From contig JAGXLH010000014.1 of the NCBI GenBank assembly GCA_018334795.1, forward strand, positions 1 to 24,923: a stretch of 24,923 nt of DNA, written 5' to 3'. Made by a program: the position numbers and the translations under genes. This document shows, piece after piece, positions 22,226 through 24,923 of this stretch. The notes under the pieces were generated by a model. The model ran no database searches. It saw only the letters and a program-made list of their open reading frames with translations, and was not told the origin of the DNA. How positions within the stretch are numbered: the stretch's first letter is position 1; each line of letters begins with the position of its first letter. Source of the DNA: Thermoplasmatota archaeon. Lineage in GTDB: Archaea; Thermoplasmatota; E2; DHVEG-1.

Positions 22226-22256
22226 ATATAAGTTTCCCGTTCAAAACATATAAATA
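22226..22256. promoter_or_regulatory. Divergent TATA boxes between MEMO gene and small unknown gene
   Basis: On the minus strand ACTTATATG (about 22226-22236) lies before the MEMO gene. On the plus strand CATATAAAT (22248-22256) lies before the small gene. The plus box predicts a start near 22278, downstream of the GTG/ATG at 22260/22263 and upstream of the ATG at 22305. Confidence 0.5.
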
Positions 22257-22304
22257 CAGGTGATGAATACCGCATTGAACTACATTAAAAAATCGGGAGC
22301 GAAC

Positions 22305-22463
22305 ATGGAAACGGTTTGTCATATTGAAATTGTAAAAGATGGTCGTGATTTTGTTGCGAGAGTACATCTATCTGATGGATCGACAAAAGAATATCGGCAT
22401 AGTATCTTTGAAGATGCACTAACAGAAATGGTCATTGATCTGCAAGAGGAACTTGCAGAATAA
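22305..22463 (+). CDS. Small acidic protein of unknown function
   Basis: The 52-residue protein reads METVCHIEIVKDGRDFVARV, then a LSDGSTKEYRHS turn and a C-terminal acidic helix (FEDALTEMVIDLQEEL). The pattern of two beta strands, hairpin and helix suggests a small folded domain, but I recognise no family. The open frame extends upstream to a GTG at 22260. I start at 22305 because GGGAG lies five bases before that ATG, and the TATA box predicts transcription starting around 22278. A T-run (22465-22471) follows the stop. It is divergent from the MEMO gene and convergent with the DUF2116 gene. Confidence 0.65.
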   Translation: METVCHIEIVKDGRDFVARVHLSDGSTKEYRHSIFEDALTEMVIDLQEELAE

Positions 22464-22477
22464 CTTTTTTCCTTTGA

Positions 22478-22663
22478 TTATTGCAACATAAATAAAATAA
22501 CAATGACTGCAATGAGTGCATACATGGCATATACCATTAATTTTCTTTTTTTCATCATATTGTTATATTTTTCTTTGCATTCTTCAGAACAAAAAGTTTC
22601 AGAAACAGGAATTGCTTTTCCACAAATCTGACAATGTGAATGCGGTGGAATAGATTCAGTCAT
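22478..22663 (-). CDS. DUF2116-type zinc-ribbon membrane protein
   Basis: The 61-residue protein has a treble-clef-like zinc site, C11-x2-C14 and C25-x3-C29 in CQICGKAIP and FCSEEC. A basic linker (KKRK) and one C-terminal membrane helix (about 42-60) follow. This is the layout of the archaeal DUF2116 family, small tail-anchored zinc-ribbon proteins of unknown function. By the positive-inside rule the ribbon would face the cytoplasm. A ribosome-binding stretch (AAGGAGG) lies about 10 bases before the ATG. Confidence 0.85.
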   Translation of the reverse strand: MTESIPPHSHCQICGKAIPVSETFCSEECKEKYNNMMKKRKLMVYAMYALIAVIVILFMLQ

Positions 22664-22727
22664 ATCAACGATTCCTCCTTAACAATTAGATACATACCTG
22701 ATGTTGTATTAAAAACATTGTTATTGT

Positions 22728-23300
22728 TTAATCATTGGTATCGATATGCACATTTTTTTCACTAACACTGATATGAACAAGGGATTCAATAGGGATGTTA
22801 GTTTCTGAGGAAAGCGTTTTTGCAGCATCCCCTTTGTCAACAGCGACAAAAACCGCTTTAACATTAACATTCATTTGTTTTAATGTGTGTAAAACCGCTT
22901 CTAGCGTTCCTCCTGTGCTTAATACGTCATCAACAATCACAATTGAATCATTCTTTTGTAATCCATTAATAAACAAGGTTGATTCTGAATAACCTGTTTT
23001 TTGTTTTACGGGATGTTCATCTGGTAATTTATAGGATCGCTTCCGAATAATGGTGAATGGAATGTTTAGTTCTAATGACAGTGAGGTTGCCAAAGGAATC
23101 CCCATTGCTTCCATGGTTACCAATTTATCAAAAGGAGTATACGGCATGATTTTTTCTTTCAGCGCAGTTGTTACCTCGTTAAGTAATGAGGGTGTGATGT
23201 GAGGTATTCCATCTGTGATTGGATGAATCACATAATGATAATCTCCTTTGTTTACGATGGGTGCTTGCTGTAATGATGATAGTAATTCAGATAGATTCAT
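22728..23300 (-). CDS. hpt: Archaeal purine phosphoribosyltransferase (hypoxanthine/adenine type)
   Basis: The 190-residue protein has the PRPP-binding motif VIVDDVLSTGGT (121-132) and the family's early HPITDGIPHI segment. RKRSYKLPDEH is the flexible-loop region of archaeal Hpt/Apt-like enzymes. It would salvage a purine base to its nucleotide using PRPP; which base cannot be told from sequence. Its start overlaps the decarboxylase stop by four bases (ATGA), so the two are translationally coupled although their pathways are not obviously linked. Confidence 0.87.
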   Translation of the reverse strand: MNLSELLSSLQQAPIVNKGDYHYVIHPITDGIPHITPSLLNEVTTALKEKIMPYTPFDKLVTMEAMGIPLATSLSLELNIPFTIIRKRSYKLPDEHPVKQKTGYSESTLFINGLQKNDSIVIVDDVLSTGGTLEAVLHTLKQMNVNVKAVFVAVDKGDAAKTLSSETNIPIESLVHISVSEKNVHIDTND

Positions 23301-24457
23301 AGTTCACCAACTTCCTTGCAGGTTTTTTTAAGAACAGGTATGAATTCATCAATTATTGGTTTTGTTATCTGAGGCATGATAACAATCCGAAAACTTGAAA
23401 GATGATCGATTTTGTTTACTTTCCAACCATATTGAGCTAAGGTGTTAATGATTTCATCAAGATGATTGACCTTTACGGTGATAACGTTTAATGTTGGTTT
23501 GGTGACTAATTCTAATCCTAAATTGGTAATCTTTTGAATAGTATATTCTGTTATTTGCATGATATTTTGCATGAGTCGTTGGTATCCTTTGTTTTGAAGA
23601 AATTCTGTTACTGCGTAACCTGCAGCTACGGGTGCCCCTGGACGAGTGCCAAGGATGCCTGCTTGTTTTTTGGTGCTAATGCATTGAGAGTTTACACTGA
23701 TTTCTTGCAACCAGGATTCATCTTTAAGAACCAATGTTCCAAGTGGTATAGCTGCATAACCCATTTTATGTGCATCTAACGAAATGCTGTTAATGCCTGG
23801 AAGTGAGAAATCAATTGTTGGCAGATCGTAGCCGAGTTGGTTTAGAAAAGGAATGATGAATCCTCCAAAAGCTGCATCAACATGGAAAAAAACATGTTCA
23901 TCCGTGCAAATTTCAGATATCTCAGGTATTGGATCTATTGCACCAACATCTGTTGTACCGGCTATTCCAATAATTGCTGCGGTATCATCTGAAATGTTTT
24001 GTTTAATCTGAGAAACATCCATGGTATGTTTAGGTGTCAGAGGAATACTTTTGAGTTTCATATCCATTAGTGATGCGATTTTTTTAAAAGAGAAATGTGC
24101 TGATTCTGGAAGAATGATTTCTTTTTTATCCGTTAATTGTTTTGCAATCCACATCGAAGAAATGTTTCCTTCTGTTCCTCCACTCACAATGTGGCCTGAC
24201 GCGGTTTTTGGTGCTTTTAAAAAGTTAAGAATAAATGAGAGGAATTTCTGTTCAATTTCTTTTGTTCCAGGAAATAATCCGGGATCACCAATATTTGTTT
24301 CTAAAAATTGAATATATGTTTTTTTTGCGATGGGATGAGGTTGACTGCACATAGATCCAAGGATATGACCTGATGAAAAACTAAAATCTTTTTTTTGGTA
24401 TTGCTTAAGTTTTTGTATGATTTTTCCTTCTTTTTTCTTGTCTGATCTGTTTGTCAT
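23297..24457 (-). CDS. mfnA: Group II PLP-dependent decarboxylase, MfnA family (tyrosine or aspartate decarboxylase)
   Basis: The 386-residue enzyme has the PLP lysine K231 in SLDAHKMGYA, H121 that stacks on the cofactor, and D194 in HVDAAFGGF. GTEGNISS is the phosphate-site stretch. Length and motifs match archaeal MfnA. That enzyme makes tyramine for methanofuran in methanogens and beta-alanine for CoA by aspartate decarboxylation in other archaea. With no methanogenesis gene in view, the CoA role is more likely here, but this is inference. A TATA-like ATATTAAT (24481-24488) about 26 bases upstream predicts a nearly leaderless mRNA. The phosphoribosyltransferase gene overlaps its end by four bases. 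Confidence 0.89.
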   Translation of the reverse strand: MTNRSDKKKEGKIIQKLKQYQKKDFSFSSGHILGSMCSQPHPIAKKTYIQFLETNIGDPGLFPGTKEIEQKFLSFILNFLKAPKTASGHIVSGGTEGNISSMWIAKQLTDKKEIILPESAHFSFKKIASLMDMKLKSIPLTPKHTMDVSQIKQNISDDTAAIIGIAGTTDVGAIDPIPEISEICTDEHVFFHVDAAFGGFIIPFLNQLGYDLPTIDFSLPGINSISLDAHKMGYAAIPLGTLVLKDESWLQEISVNSQCISTKKQAGILGTRPGAPVAAGYAVTEFLQNKGYQRLMQNIMQITEYTIQKITNLGLELVTKPTLNVITVKVNHLDEIINTLAQYGWKVNKIDHLSSFRIVIMPQITKPIIDEFIPVLKKTCKEVGEL

Positions 24458-24489
24458 TTCCTATCCGCATGGCGACACCGATTAATATG

Positions 24490-24500
24490 TAATTAATATT
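24490..24500 (+). promoter_or_regulatory. TATA-like box of the PRC-barrel gene
   Basis: TAATTAATATT lies about 55 bases before the PRC-barrel start and back to back with the mfnA box at 24481-24488. The intergenic region is only 94 bases, so the two promoters are close together. Confidence 0.4.
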
Positions 24501-24551
24501 TCGGCACCATTCTCCAAGAAAAAATCTACCATCACATTTTAATACTCGTAA

Positions 24552-24881
24552 ATGTATTTTGGTTACATGATGGAAAAAAAGGATGCGGCCGAGGAGGTTA
24601 CTTCGTTTATAAAACTTCCCGTATATACTCGATCTGGAGATTACATAGGGCATGTGCGTAATATCTTTCTTGATTTGGAACAAAAACAGGTGAGTAGTTT
24701 ACTCGTTACTAACACCAATTCTTCTATTGTTGAAGGATCTGTTGATGTTGCGGTTCCTTATAGATGGGTGAATGCGGTTGGTGACATTGTTATCTTGTCA
24801 TATTTCCCTGAACGGGTAACCACCCAGAGAAAAGAGGAGAGAACTGAAGAAAACACTGATGATATAGATATCATAGAATAA
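24552..24881 (+). CDS. PRC-barrel domain protein
   Basis: The 109-residue protein has one PRC-barrel domain (about 18-90). FIKLPVYTRSGDYIGHVRNIFLD is the typical opening 'G..vY...G..iG.v.di..d', followed by VSSLLV and VPYRWVNAVGDIVIL. The C-terminus is a short acidic tail (EERTEENTDDIDIIE). Archaeal PRC-barrel proteins of this size are common and have been linked to RNA processing and to CdpB-type cell-division proteins. Nothing in the sequence selects between those roles. The start is uncertain: ATGs at 24567 and 24570 also fit and keep the whole domain. A T-rich stretch follows the stop. Confidence 0.82.
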   Translation: MYFGYMMEKKDAAEEVTSFIKLPVYTRSGDYIGHVRNIFLDLEQKQVSSLLVTNTNSSIVEGSVDVAVPYRWVNAVGDIVILSYFPERVTTQRKEERTEENTDDIDIIE

Positions 24882-24885
24882 TCAT

Positions 24886-24921
24886 TTTTCTTTTTGGTTT
24901 TTCTCTGATTTTTTTTATTTT
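24886..24921 (+). terminator. T-rich terminator after the PRC-barrel gene
   Basis: Several T runs (TTTTTC, TTTTTGG, TTTTTCTC, TTTTTTTTATTTT) begin within five bases of the stop codon and continue to the window's end, as expected for archaeal termination. Confidence 0.5.
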
Positions 24922-24923
24922 GT

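Noticed and set aside
23297..24457. Reading the MfnA-family gene as evidence for a methanogen
   Set aside because: MfnA homologues also supply beta-alanine for CoA in non-methanogenic archaea, and no methanogenesis gene is present in the window.
1..24923. CRISPR arrays, insertion sequences, tRNA or rRNA genes
   Set aside because: No regularly spaced repeats, transposase-like frames, terminal inverted repeats, or tRNA/rRNA signatures were seen on either strand.

Overview
The window reads as an AT-rich chromosomal segment of an anaerobic or microaerophilic archaeon. Archaeal markers are deoxyhypusine synthase, an MBF1-type zinc-ribbon/HTH protein, a type II methionine aminopeptidase, a group II decarboxylase of the MfnA family, a MEMO-family protein, a DUF2116 zinc-ribbon membrane protein, a COG1340-type coiled-coil protein and a two-gene SufC-SufB system. 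TATA-like boxes and T-rich ends are also archaeal in style. No methanogenesis gene is visible. The start of a secreted gingipain-like (C25) protein at the left edge would fit a Thermoplasmata-related sediment lineage such as MBG-D, but that placement is inference.

Layout. 1-264 is the truncated secreted protein (minus). 375-1331 is an AEC-family permease (minus). 1437-2100 holds a hemerythrin and a desulforedoxin-like zinc protein (plus). 2274-2672 is a small secreted or anchored unknown (plus). 2693-13803 is an unbroken run of seventeen minus-strand genes: a PerR-type Fur regulator, flavin reductase, rubredoxin, flavodiiron protein FprA, 1-Cys-type peroxiredoxin, ferritin, a small PAS-like protein, a ferritin-like diiron protein, rubrerythrin, superoxide reductase, a two-gene 2-oxoacid:ferredoxin oxidoreductase, SufC, SufB, nitroreductase, glutaredoxin and a ferredoxin:thioredoxin reductase fused to a rubredoxin domain. 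13938-15860 holds a ferredoxin and an AMP-forming acyl-CoA synthetase (minus). About 15944-16287 is a GC-rich structured RNA of unknown class (minus). 16509-20333 (plus) holds the coiled-coil protein, MBF1, TsaC/Sua5, methionine aminopeptidase and a creatininase-family protein. 20319-22182 (minus) is a MEMO protein followed by deoxyhypusine synthase. 22305-24881 holds a small unknown protein (plus), DUF2116 protein (minus), MfnA-phosphoribosyltransferase pair (minus) and a PRC-barrel protein (plus).

How it works together. The 11-kb run looks like a complete oxygen and peroxide defence island. Superoxide goes to superoxide reductase, peroxide to rubrerythrin and peroxiredoxin, oxygen to the flavodiiron protein, and iron to ferritin. 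Electrons could come from the oxidoreductase through ferredoxin to the FTR-rubredoxin fusion, glutaredoxin and rubredoxin, while SufCB repairs iron-sulfur clusters. A palindrome over the predicted start site of the PerR gene suggests autoregulated peroxide control. Three genes are shorter than or extend beyond a simple ATG-based ORF reading: the rubredoxin (12674-12832), the flavin reductase (apparent CTG start at 13373) and the truncated gene at 1-264.
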